A stretch of DNA of 64,000 nucleotides, taken from Clostridia bacterium. Its GTDB lineage: Bacteria; Bacillota; Clostridia; Christensenellales; Borkfalkiaceae. The stretch spans positions 1 through 64,000 of the forward strand of contig WSNM01000001.1 in assembly GCA_013316055.1 (NCBI GenBank), read 5' to 3'. Under the pieces are notes generated by a model. The model had not been told where the DNA came from. It ran no database searches and saw only the letters and a list, made by a program, of their open reading frames with translations. Below are positions 27,401 through 34,995 of this stretch, piece by piece; position 1 is the stretch's first letter, and each line of letters begins with the position of its first letter. The position numbers were made by a program, and so were the translations under genes.

Positions 27401-30400
27401 CGATTATTAAGGCGTTATCCGGCAGACTTATCACCTTCTCGCAGCTTGTATTCAAGGCTACGGATACCGCGGGCACCTATAAGTGGGTTGACGAAAGCTA
27501 TAAAATGCAGGCGGACAATATCGATATCGAGTATGTGTTCACCCCGACCGATACGGTAAACTATAATACCGTTACAAGAAAAATCACGTTCGTTGCAGAG
27601 CTGAAAATTCTTACGGGCATCGTTGCAGAATTCGACCAGAAGGATACAGTGCTTTATACCTCGTACACTATCGAGGACGTTAAAAAGCTTATTGCGGACG
27701 GCAAAATCGGTATAACAATTACCGCAACCTATACGGACGGCGCAAGCGTTACGACCGAAACCATAACGGAAGGCTATACGCTGTATTTGCTTAACGACGC
27801 AACAACGCTTACGGAAGGCCGCTGCAAGATAGGCGTAGGCTTCGAAAACCATAAGGACGAAACCCACGTACTCAACGTTACCAAAACCGAGCTTGCAAGC
27901 ATTACTCCCGAGTTCGACCAGAAGAACGTAAATATTTACAGCACTCCCGATAATATCGAAACGCTTAAAAAGCTTATTGCGGACGGCACCGTTTCCCTCA
28001 AGGTTACGGGCACCAACAACGACGGCAAAACCGCTACCGAGGCGTTCACCTATACGCTTACGGGCGATTGGTCGAATCTTACGGCGGACGGCAAGGCTAC
28101 GATTACGGTAACCGTAGACGGCACAAGCATTACCGCTACGTTCGAAATCGACGTAACTGTTGCCGCAATAACCTCTATTAAAGCGGTGTACGACCAGAAG
28201 GACGCGAAAATCTTCACCTCCACCGATTTGGACGGCTTTAAGCAACTGCTGGCGGACGGAAAAGTTTCGCTTGTCGTAACGGCGTACTACAATAACGGCA
28301 AGTCCGTTGAAATAGGACTTGCAACCGACGATAATCCCAACGGCTATACGCTTGCTCTTTCGGGCTCGAATTTCGAGGTCGGCGGACTTGTAAACGTAAG
28401 CTATACCGAAAACGGCAACGTGCTTCCCGCTTCGTTTGCTCCGACAGTAACGGAGGTAGAGGTAGTAAGAGTATCCGCCACGGTAAACGCAGGCTTTACA
28501 ATCTACACCGATACCGACCTTGCAAAGGTTAAGGAAAATGTAACCGTAACGGCTTACCGCAACGACGGTACCGACTTCACGGTTGCCGCTGACGACTTCT
28601 CGCTTTCCTTGCCCGACGGCGAAACCAAGCTGACCGCAGGCGCGCAGAAGGTAATATACGTTACCTACAACGGCGCGGATAAGTCGGCTGAATGCACGGA
28701 TTTCAGCCTTATAACGGGCGTATCCAAGCACGCAACGCAGATTTATTATAACGGCGCAACCGAATTTACCTATACCGGTAGCGAGCAGGTTATAAACAGC
28801 GGCGCAACCACCACAAGCACGCAGAACCCGACGATTAAGTATACAATCAACGGCGCGGACGCGAAGTTTACCGACGTTCCCGCAAACGGCGAGCTGGTGC
28901 TTAAAATTACCGCAGAGGAAACGGACGACTTCTATGCGGCGGAAATAACCCTGACCATAACGGTAAGCAAGGCAGACGTCGATATGTCCGGCGTTGACTT
29001 CGAAGATTTGGAATGCGAATACGACGGCGCCGATAAGAGCATAACTGTCGATACAAGTATGCTTCCCGCAGGCGTAACCGTACAGGGCTACGAATATATC
29101 GATACCTCTGACGGCACCACGCTTTCCGGTTCAAGCGTAATTTCCGCAGGCGTATATAAGGTAACCGTCAAGTTCACCGTTGCGGATACAAACAACTACA
29201 ACCTCGTAGCATCCAAAACGGCAACGCTTACGGTCAAGAAGGCAAGCTACGATATGACGGGCGTAACGTTCGACGGCGACACTGTCGAATACGACGGCTC
29301 TGCGCATACGCTGACCATTGACGGCGCAACGCTTCCCACAGGAGTAACAGTAAAGGAATACGTTTACACCAACAAGGCAGACGGTAGCAAGGTAACCGAT
29401 ACGGGCGTTATAAATGCAGGCGAGTATACCGTTTCCGTAAGCTTCAACGTTGCGGATTCCGTAAACTATAACGGCGTAACCGCATTGACCGCTACGCTTA
29501 CCATAACCAAGGCGCAGACGGTTATAGACACCTCTGCAATCGTAACGGACTACACCTACGACGGCTTATCGCACACGGTTGACGGCGCAACGCTTACCAA
29601 GGGCGAAACCGGCGCGGTTATAGAGTATTCTTCAAACAGAACGTTTACAAACGTACCCGCAGGCGGCAAGCTTACCGTTACCATATTCGTAAACGACAGC
29701 ACCAACTATATCGGCGCTTCGGCTACGGTAGAGATTAACGTTAAAAAGGCGTCGCTTACGATAACGGCAAATGATAAGTCTATATTCTACGGCGACAGCC
29801 CCGCAAACGACGGCATAGACGAGCCCGTCGGCTTTGTAAACGGCGAAACGGTTGCAAACCTTAAAGGCGCGGCGGTTTACAGCTACGACTATGCAAAGGG
29901 CGGCAACGTAGGCGACTACGTTATCACAGTAAGCGGCTACACCTCCGCAAACTACGAAATCACCTTCGTTGCAGGCGCGTTGCACGTGCTTCAAAAGACG
30001 GTTGCCGTTAGCTGGGCTACCGACAGCTATGTATATAACGGAAAGGGTCACGCGCCCACGGCAAGCTTCCTCAGCATTGACGGCGACAAGCTTGTTATGA
30101 CCGTTAGCATAGCTAAAAAGGACGACGGCGCCGCAATAATGGGACTTCCCACCGAGGCAGGCGACTATGTCGCAACCGCTTCGTCAACCAACGCAAACTA
30201 TAAATTTACAAACGAAACCTGCGACTTCAATATTGTACCTGCAAGCATAACCGTAACGGGCACGGGCGACCAGTTCTATCTCAGCGGAGATAAGGAAATT
30301 ACGCTCGACGCTATTGAAGGCGGCAAATACAAGTTTGTAGTGCTGCAGGGCAACGTAGTGCTTGCAACGTTTGAATACAGTCAGGCACACGATGCAACGG

Positions 30401-32010
30401 GCGTTGTTCCCACTCCCGAACAGGAGAATGCGTTTACAAGCGCAAAGCCTTCAATAACGGCGGCGGGCAGATATGTAATCAACTACCGCATAACTGCGCT
30501 TAACCATAACGAGTACCGCGGACAGTGGACTGTGGAGGTAACGGACGATACCGAAAAATCGGTAACAATAACCTTCAAAAAGCCCTACACCGTTGAATTC
30601 GGCAACGTGCCCGAAACCGAGGACGAGTTAAGCAAGCTTGCGGAAGAGCTGTACGACGGCGGCTATATAGAGGTTGACGGACTTGACAGAGATACCTTCC
30701 TGCAGGTTATGACTATTCGTTTAAGGGTTGACAATGCCAACGACGCCACGGCTGATACCGAGGTCGGCAGCTACACGCCTTACTTCGAATTCAAATCCGC
30801 ATACGAGCCCATTTACGGCGGCTATGTAGTATTCTACAAGACGGAAAACAATCAGGAAAACACCAACATCGGCAAGTTCGAAATCAAGCAGAAGGAGCTT
30901 AACGTAGTCTGGGACGTCACCGACTTTGTTGCGGACGGCACGTTGCACCTTCCCAAGGCTACCGTAAGCGGCTTTAAGGACGGCACCGTTGCCGAGCTTG
31001 AGCTTGACAGCGCGGCGGGTAAGACCTTTAAGGTTGAAGCGGACGGCAAAACAATCAATATCACAGTCGGCGTGCAGGGCGACTTGACCGGCACGGGCGG
31101 CCACCAGCTTGTGGTAAGCGTGGACGATGAAAATTATAAAATCGACGTTCCCGTTCAGACGATTTCAATCAAGGCTCCTACCGAGCTCGAGATTGTATGG
31201 AACAACACAAGCATTGTATATGACGGACAGCAGCACCTGCCCACCGCGGTTATAAGCGGCTTTGCGGGCGGCAAAACCTTCGAGCTTGTTCTTACCTCTG
31301 CAGAGGGCGGCAGCTATAATTTCGATTTGGACGGCAAAACAATAACTTTTACGGTTACTGTCGCGGGCTCCGGCAATGTGTTAACGGACGTAGGCGTCTA
31401 TGCGCTTTCCGTTGCGTCAACCAGCGCCAACTATGTAATCAAGAACCCCAACGGCACGGTAACTATTACCGCACCCAGAAAGCTTGTTGTTACATGGAAC
31501 CAGACCACCTTTGAGGAAAACGGCAGCGCGCACCTTCCCACCGCGGTTATAAGCGGCTTTAACAACAGCGACCCCGTTTCAATTGCGCTTAAAACGGTCA
31601 GCGGCGGCGTGTTCACGGTTAATGCAGACGGCAAAAACCTTACCTTTACGGTAAACGTAGTGGGCGAAGGTCAGTTGCTCAGGGACGTAGGTAACTACAC
31701 CGTTACCCTTACGGTTGACAGCGCGGAATACGTTATCGACAACCCCGATGTGGCAATGTCCGTAAGGGCGCTTATCGGCGGCGGCACGGGCAAGCTTTCC
31801 ACACCTTGGCTTATAGGCCTTGCGGCGGCGCTCGGCGTGCTGTTCATAATGATTATAATCGCATATATCGTTGCGGCTAAGCGCAAGCCCAAGCTTGTCG
31901 GCGGATATGACGAGGGCGGCTTCAGCGACCCTTACGACTCGCTTGATTATATGGAAGCAGCCGTAACCGACGACGAAGGCGACGCAGCCGCAGACACTGA
32001 AGAAGAATAA
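21457..32010 (+). CDS. Giant hypervariable surface protein, DGR target
   Basis: A 3517-residue exported protein. The N-terminus has a basic region and hydrophobic segment with a possible signal peptidase site after TNA (near residue 51). Residues ~130-470 form one globular domain rich in Trp, Tyr, Gly and Asp that ends in the variable repeat (430-469: SSWLRSG ... SSVAAVRPALHL), consistent with the C-type-lectin fold of DGR variable proteins. The remaining ~3000 residues are repeated Ig/MBG-like modules (KTLTITPK and YDG-type edges, three copies of a FDQK...LIADG unit at about 2060-2290, three LxVxWN...HLPTAVISGF units near the end). A membrane helix at ~3451-3473 and an acidic tail finish it; no LPXTG is seen. 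VR is close to the N-terminus, unusual for DGR targets. Ligand unknown. Confidence 0.93.
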   Translation: MTIHKKGQAKNSRLCAVLSQKATKIGTLFATFILSLACAIGALLPSVNTNAMQSGVTYSQIGEIWNDTRNRFNSAELTKLFNQLAGSDYTAATKPKDALENIKTRLNLDSSKNDSYGTKAINETAANHYNHQLTSNQIRLKNGGKDIVVEFGGLEWTVTYLSYTKTGEPIATLWLANPLGTSRWSDYWYTKYTTTNMTKQSNLYGQSYIRSETLNAGSRYTTVAGASASSVKTDITSDASVQWVENQKSYDNPFAKFTINNKETAYDNSGNNPQKFKGSLTEFLATPREVSWQEDQSWSVFGNLDYSLGNDSWDDPYVIANGVSGNGAVASTFNYYNAGNGDFRRAYGRTTDSDGDGYGDGQVYNGAGKYKIQYTDWADDYVWLPSLTETGYQNNAGTSKSTVGGVWYPSQAQRKCFGGTNDGFSSSDSSWLRSGDDYFAGSARALSASGDRTWPAVSSVAAVRPALHLNLESAASAARGIDVPEEIETETAKTYSGTAIASLQYIDLTKSEISKVELTKTDNKGNPTTSTLTAGEYSVTDGVFYATNAGKYKVTFTIKNQANKWDGSTTDPDTGVPIHPTDPDQPVIYWEILDLPDGYTPQGSSDLRLQDQTIEFEIAKAETVLSDVRRTETAQLYTGGALPPLTCTTSVNGAVTLDSDQTLDHEATLYNWTFLPSGADQYNYKQKTGTITLNVKKPLLKTLTATFDADEYKSALKAGTALPIYSSTPIANIKAIISSFVTISGKKEDGNAYTLPIYYNIDYNATDKLNGKLQYGTTSVVASYQDADMLAEGVAAVTCDIEGIPVIAVEMTGITLNTSYKNVYNAYEAFDTTDLVVTATFNDNSTKVISSADYTVEYVDSTRSKLWASDGYVTVKYVYNAENGNENTDSKTASVTVNKINFTGLTFENSTVPYDGENHAITVGGTFDPDKMTAVYAYAGAVGSGRVNVGDYTVSVSLTFTDNELITNYNPVTLADVTLKITAVDYDDLTSLTFNNVSAEFIGQSLASAITASGMPAGVTATYTFADSEGNPVAAENVKAVGTYTVTAKFKGDTNHNAIPDKTATLTITPKTIMLNDLSGVNSTYVYAGSAWSNPVPVLKVMLGTDATATNLVADTDYTVAYKVTAGTAGKAGATVVITVTGKGNYTGEITKSFSIEKATLNLTWNAGNPQYDGNPHGATLEVMGGVQAGDETAVTTEALAALISITYTKNGAEVSGVPSAMGVYKPAFDNFPSTEPYSNYKYVITNADYTYEITAAVISGVTFEDLSVEFNGKNQTIEITAENALPDDITPVYYYAGTSNPFTGETKAGSYNVTVKFVSASGNYTAPADMDAVLTITPKAIADTNVSNIDGEYVYNGEAHKPVPAVAVVLGDDGAATSLAKDRDYTVAYSTEAYTAGTQVDVTITGIGNYTGVVTVSFTIKKATLGVEFDGLDKRFVYNGNVQGVTAVFTGVAESDKATVVPTIVYESADGTTYPASANLPKNAGSYVIRVTLDASFDNYESFAEISRTFTIEKATPVVHVTYDTYNPDTDHLYAGGDLPDLRVVSATFGAVTVTGGVTWQLVDGVKPVLTTELKAYVWEFVPTGDDAVNFNSVTNTIQLYGEIPGIAGITVEWKEGVNIPTIYTSTTLDKLKQYITVRATLDSGKPADGEITEYTLKGSWGEGVKPILNATADYDITVISANGKSAVLPSVKYYKVELVGLEVEAADSSVGIKTTYDALTAFDRTSIRVIAVYNDGSRVTDVTDYEIKYAVEGETVLWAGNTYVTVSYKDDTVATAKEKIINGLTVNLVDFDLTGVTFADTTVDYDGNEHAIVVTGLPSSGITLEYTYDGASLADGVSGMVDAGSYTVGVKVTFTDNRYIVNYNALTFSDVTLTISKIDYDGVDGITFNDVAVDYDYGNKLAGKLVATNIPEEVVALGVSYKYQIVGEDGALTDCTADDIVNAGEYKVTVSFTVDKNHKDIPAITKTLTVNKIDPTLNPSIIKALSGRLITFSQLVFKATDTAGTYKWVDESYKMQADNIDIEYVFTPTDTVNYNTVTRKITFVAELKILTGIVAEFDQKDTVLYTSYTIEDVKKLIADGKIGITITATYTDGASVTTETITEGYTLYLLNDATTLTEGRCKIGVGFENHKDETHVLNVTKTELASITPEFDQKNVNIYSTPDNIETLKKLIADGTVSLKVTGTNNDGKTATEAFTYTLTGDWSNLTADGKATITVTVDGTSITATFEIDVTVAAITSIKAVYDQKDAKIFTSTDLDGFKQLLADGKVSLVVTAYYNNGKSVEIGLATDDNPNGYTLALSGSNFEVGGLVNVSYTENGNVLPASFAPTVTEVEVVRVSATVNAGFTIYTDTDLAKVKENVTVTAYRNDGTDFTVAADDFSLSLPDGETKLTAGAQKVIYVTYNGADKSAECTDFSLITGVSKHATQIYYNGATEFTYTGSEQVINSGATTTSTQNPTIKYTINGADAKFTDVPANGELVLKITAEETDDFYAAEITLTITVSKADVDMSGVDFEDLECEYDGADKSITVDTSMLPAGVTVQGYEYIDTSDGTTLSGSSVISAGVYKVTVKFTVADTNNYNLVASKTATLTVKKASYDMTGVTFDGDTVEYDGSAHTLTIDGATLPTGVTVKEYVYTNKADGSKVTDTGVINAGEYTVSVSFNVADSVNYNGVTALTATLTITKAQTVIDTSAIVTDYTYDGLSHTVDGATLTKGETGAVIEYSSNRTFTNVPAGGKLTVTIFVNDSTNYIGASATVEINVKKASLTITANDKSIFYGDSPANDGIDEPVGFVNGETVANLKGAAVYSYDYAKGGNVGDYVITVSGYTSANYEITFVAGALHVLQKTVAVSWATDSYVYNGKGHAPTASFLSIDGDKLVMTVSIAKKDDGAAIMGLPTEAGDYVATASSTNANYKFTNETCDFNIVPASITVTGTGDQFYLSGDKEITLDAIEGGKYKFVVLQGNVVLATFEYSQAHDATGVVPTPEQENAFTSAKPSITAAGRYVINYRITALNHNEYRGQWTVEVTDDTEKSVTITFKKPYTVEFGNVPETEDELSKLAEELYDGGYIEVDGLDRDTFLQVMTIRLRVDNANDATADTEVGSYTPYFEFKSAYEPIYGGYVVFYKTENNQENTNIGKFEIKQKELNVVWDVTDFVADGTLHLPKATVSGFKDGTVAELELDSAAGKTFKVEADGKTINITVGVQGDLTGTGGHQLVVSVDDENYKIDVPVQTISIKAPTELEIVWNNTSIVYDGQQHLPTAVISGFAGGKTFELVLTSAEGGSYNFDLDGKTITFTVTVAGSGNVLTDVGVYALSVASTSANYVIKNPNGTVTITAPRKLVVTWNQTTFEENGSAHLPTAVISGFNNSDPVSIALKTVSGGVFTVNADGKNLTFTVNVVGEGQLLRDVGNYTVTLTVDSAEYVIDNPDVAMSVRALIGGGTGKLSTPWLIGLAAALGVLFIMIIIAYIVAAKRKPKLVGGYDEGGFSDPYDSLDYMEAAVTDDEGDAAADTEEE
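22746..22861 (+). repeat. DGR variable repeat (VR)
   Basis: 116 bases encoding residues 430-469 of the target. Compared with TR1, changed adenines became G nine times, T four times and C twice. Twelve residues differ, at positions 436-439, 441, 442, 444, 447, 451, 452, 455 and 456. The invariant 3' part (from GTTTCGTCC to CTTCACT) is identical to the TRs, and identity ends sharply on both sides. Confidence 0.97.
22875..22890 (+). promoter_or_regulatory. Hairpin downstream of VR, DGR target-recognition element
   Basis: TGCCGC-TTCA-GCGGCA, a GC-rich 6-bp stem with a 4-base loop, begins 13 bases after VR. In the Bordetella phage DGR a GC-rich stem with a 4-base loop just past the VR marks the DNA target for cDNA integration. 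No matching hairpin follows the three TRs, as expected if it distinguishes recipient from template. Confidence 0.7.
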
Positions 32011-32086
32011 GCTTTTTAACCAAGTACCACACTGCCGGTGCGGCTACGCATTAAAAAGCTTATCCGTACCGGAATTCTCAGCCATT

Positions 32087-32200
32087 GCCGCATTGCCCGA
32101 AAGGGCAATTGCGGCGAGGGCGTTACCACACCCAAAACGCGCGTTAAACCGCGTTTTAACCTACCCTAAGGACAGGGCGGCGCATTTGCGCCGCCCTGTC
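32087..32200 (+). terminator. Hairpin cluster after the giant gene
   Basis: The 259 bases between the giant gene and the bile salt hydrolase hold three stems. GCCGCATTGCCC-GAAA-GGGCAATTGCGGC (32087-32115, one bulged T) is the first. AAAACGCG with CGCGTTTT around 32134-32157 is the second. A 14-base arm pair at 32171-32184 and 32187-32200 is the third. None has a long T-run, so termination is likely but a processed or regulatory RNA is possible. Confidence 0.5.
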
Positions 32201-32269
32201 TGAATTATATAAAAAATTTTGCGTTTAAAATTCTGCAGTATTTCAATAATTAAATCGGAGGACAATGCT

Positions 32270-33241
32270 GTGTGCACTTCGATAACCTTTAAAACTAAAG
32301 CTTTTTATTTCGGCAGAACGCTCGATTTAGAGTATTCCTATAAGGAAGAGGTAGTAATAACTCCGCGCAATTTTTCTTTTGAGTTAAGCTGCGGTCAGGT
32401 GCTTACAAGCCATTTTGCAATTATCGGCACGGCGTATGTGCCGGATAAGCTGCCGCTGTATTACGAGGGTATAAACGAAAAGGGGCTTTGCATGGCGGGG
32501 CTTAACTTTGCGGGCAATGCAAAGTACAACAAGCCCGCAGAAGGCGCAAAAAACATAGCTCAGTACGAGCTTATATTATATATATTATGTACGTGCGCGC
32601 GCGTGAACGAGGCTGTGTTGGCGCTTAAAGCAATAAATGTAACCGACCGCCCCTACGGCAAAGGCCTGCCCGTTGCAGAATTGCACTGGCTTTTGGCAGA
32701 CAAAAGCAAATGCGTCACCGTTGAGCTTGTTTCCGACGGCTTAAAAATCTACGATAACCCCGTCGGCGTGCTTGCAAATAATCCGACCTTTGATATGCAT
32801 GTGTTCAATCTCAACAATTATATCGGTTTGTCGGCGGAACAGCCCCAAAACAGCTTTTCCGATAAGCTGAATTTACAGCTGTATACAAAGGGACTCGGCG
32901 CAATGGGACTACCGGGGGATTTATCGTCGCAGTCAAGGTTTGTAAGGGCGGCGTTCAACAAGCTTAACTCCGTTTGCGGCAGCTCGGAGGAGGAAAGCGT
33001 AAACCAGTTCTTTCATATTTTGGGCAGTGTAGAACAGCCGCGCGGCGCAAACAGACTTGAAAACGGCAAGTACGAGATAACTGTTTATACCTGCTGCTGC
33101 AATGCGGATACGGGCGTATATTATTACACCACCTATCAAAATCACCGTATAACCGCAGTGGATATGCATAAGGAAAATTTAAACTCCGATAAGCTTGTGC
33201 GGTATCCGCATATCCTACGCGAGAGCTTTGACAATTCATAA
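32270..33241 (+). CDS. Choloylglycine hydrolase family protein, probable bile salt hydrolase
   Basis: Bile salt hydrolases split glycine or taurine from conjugated bile acids; they are cytoplasmic Ntn-hydrolases whose N-terminal Cys is the nucleophile after Met removal. Starting at GTG 32270 gives Met-Cys2 directly and is backed by GGAGG eight bases upstream; starts further left would bury the Cys. Conserved residues: Cys2, Arg/Asp in FGRTLDLEYSY (16, 19), Asn in GINEKGL, Asn in VLANNPTFD and Arg in SSQSRFVRAAF. The segments VITPRN, VLANNPTFD and FNLNNY favour bile salt hydrolase over penicillin V acylase. Length 323 residues is typical. It lies alone after the DGR target. Confidence 0.9.
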   Translation: MCTSITFKTKAFYFGRTLDLEYSYKEEVVITPRNFSFELSCGQVLTSHFAIIGTAYVPDKLPLYYEGINEKGLCMAGLNFAGNAKYNKPAEGAKNIAQYELILYILCTCARVNEAVLALKAINVTDRPYGKGLPVAELHWLLADKSKCVTVELVSDGLKIYDNPVGVLANNPTFDMHVFNLNNYIGLSAEQPQNSFSDKLNLQLYTKGLGAMGLPGDLSSQSRFVRAAFNKLNSVCGSSEEESVNQFFHILGSVEQPRGANRLENGKYEITVYTCCCNADTGVYYYTTYQNHRITAVDMHKENLNSDKLVRYPHILRESFDNS

Positions 33242-33287
33242 AAAATAGTGCCAAATTAGCCGTATAGCTCAATAAGCGTATATAAAA

Positions 33288-33326
33288 GCGCCCCCGCAGA
33301 ATATAATGCGGGGGCGCGCGTTTTTT
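33288..33326. terminator. Bidirectional terminator between convergent genes
   Basis: GCGCCCCCGCA (33288-33298) pairs with 33307-33317, followed by a T-run. It serves the bile salt hydrolase gene and the convergent leucine-rich-repeat gene. Confidence 0.85.
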
Positions 33327-33331
33327 AATTT

Positions 33332-34894
33332 TTACAGCTTATGCTTTGCAAGCACTGCGTTAAGCTCTGCATTATCCAGCTTTTTAATTTTCTGTACGAT
33401 GCTTGCCGTTTCGCTCTCGTTCAAACACTGCAACGCCAAAACAAAGTCTGCCACGGCGGGCTTTTTAAGCATGCTTGCTGTAACCTTGTCGGCATTTTCC
33501 GCAATAAATTTTTTATAGCCTTCTGTAATTTCAGCTTGCAGCTCTTCGCCCGCGTAATACATTTCCGCATACCCAAGTACGGCGCATAGCTGATAGCCCT
33601 TGCATATTTTGTCAAACGTAGTATTTTTCGCATACAGCTCGAAGGTGGCTCTGCCCAGCGACCGCATATTAATTTTCACGTTGCTGTAAATAGTCACCTT
33701 ATTCATTCTGCATTGGTCAAACGCATAGCCCTTTAAGGTTTTAACTGTTTCGGGAATGGTTATTTCTTTAAGTCCGCACTGCTCGAAGGCGCTTGTGCCG
33801 ATAGTGGTAAGCTTTTCGGGCAGTTCTATATATTGCAGGCTTTTGCATCCGCTGAAAACATTGCAATTAAGCTTTTTAATTTTAGAAGACAGTTTTACGT
33901 TGGCAAGCTTTTTACAGCCGTCAAAAGCAAATACGCCTATGTTTGTTACCGTTTCGGGCATAATCAGGTCGGTTATTTGCTCGCAGTCCTCGAATGCGTA
34001 CCACGCAATATTTTTAACTCCCTTGGGAATTTCGCAAACACCCTTTTTATAGGGCATGCAAGCCTCTACGGTTGTGCCGTCTGCGGAAATAATCAATCCG
34101 TCTGCATAATTGAATCTGGTATTGCCGTCTGCTATTGTCAGATTTTCAAGACTGCCGCAATAGTTGAATACACCGTAGCCAAGCTTTGTAAGACCCGCGG
34201 GCAGACTTATGCTTTTCAGCGCTTCGCACCTATCAAATACGCGGTCGCCCAATTTAGTCAGAGCTTGAGGCAATTTTATGTCGGCAAGACTTTTACAAGC
34301 CTCAAAAGCGGAGTCGCCAATGGTGGTAAGCCCCTCGGGCAGAGTAACGCTTGTAAGCTGCTCGCAGCCGTAAAAAGTATTTTCGCCTATTGCAGTTACC
34401 TTTTCGGGTATTTCTATATGCTGTAGCCTGCATTCGAGAAATGCGCTCTCCCCGATGCTTTTAAGTCCCTTCGGCAAATTAATTTCTTCAAGGCTATTAC
34501 AGCCGTGGAAGCAGTAGGCGGGCAGATTTTTTACCTTTTCGGGCACGGTTATTTTCTCAAAGCTTTGGCATACGGCAAAGGCTTGTTCGCCTATAGACGT
34601 AATGCTGTCGGGAAGGTGCACGTCCTTCAGCTTGTAGCAGAAGGCAAACGCCATAATTCCTATTGTCGTAACTCCGTCGGGTATGTTTATTTCCTCAAGC
34701 TGTTCGCAGTGGCGGAATGCCTCCTGAGCGATAACCTTAACGGTGCTCGGCAGCTTTACCCGCTTTATTTGCTTGCAACCCCAAAAGGCGTCCTGTCCTA
34801 TAGTTTCCACACCCTCGGGAATTTCAAGGTTTACTGCATTGCCCTTGTATTTTTTCAGTACGTTGTTCTGAATGGTAAAGCCTACTTCAGCCAT
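33332..34894 (-). CDS. BspA-type leucine-rich repeat protein
   Basis: A 520-residue protein built mainly of LRR_5/BspA repeats of about 23 residues (pattern: IGxxAFxxCxxLxxIxLPxxVxxI), from residue ~25 to ~400, then a helical C-terminus. Such repeats bind proteins and are frequent in gut and mucosal microbes. No signal peptide or anchor is present when started at ATG 34894, which has an AGGAG ribosome site; upstream in-frame ATG 34975 lies in the promoter region. It is therefore likely cytoplasmic, unlike most BspA proteins. Partner unknown. Confidence 0.88.
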   Translation of the reverse strand: MAEVGFTIQNNVLKKYKGNAVNLEIPEGVETIGQDAFWGCKQIKRVKLPSTVKVIAQEAFRHCEQLEEINIPDGVTTIGIMAFAFCYKLKDVHLPDSITSIGEQAFAVCQSFEKITVPEKVKNLPAYCFHGCNSLEEINLPKGLKSIGESAFLECRLQHIEIPEKVTAIGENTFYGCEQLTSVTLPEGLTTIGDSAFEACKSLADIKLPQALTKLGDRVFDRCEALKSISLPAGLTKLGYGVFNYCGSLENLTIADGNTRFNYADGLIISADGTTVEACMPYKKGVCEIPKGVKNIAWYAFEDCEQITDLIMPETVTNIGVFAFDGCKKLANVKLSSKIKKLNCNVFSGCKSLQYIELPEKLTTIGTSAFEQCGLKEITIPETVKTLKGYAFDQCRMNKVTIYSNVKINMRSLGRATFELYAKNTTFDKICKGYQLCAVLGYAEMYYAGEELQAEITEGYKKFIAENADKVTASMLKKPAVADFVLALQCLNESETASIVQKIKKLDNAELNAVLAKHKL

Positions 34895-34925
34895 AATTTT
34901 ATCTCCTGTCTTTATTTCTACGGTA

Positions 34926-34954
34926 ATTATAGCAAATTTCAAGCCGTATTGCAA
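34926..34954 (-). promoter_or_regulatory. Promoter of the leucine-rich-repeat gene
   Basis: Minus strand TTGCAA (34954-34949), 17-base spacer, TATAAT (34931-34926). Confidence 0.7.
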
Positions 34955-34995
34955 TATCCGTGTACAAATTATCATGCGTGTGTTATTATAAAAAT

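Noticed and set aside
27415..28731. Long antisense reading frames inside the giant gene
   Set aside because: They arise from the codon bias and repeats of the sense gene; the products are low-complexity Arg/Val/Tyr-rich with no start signals.
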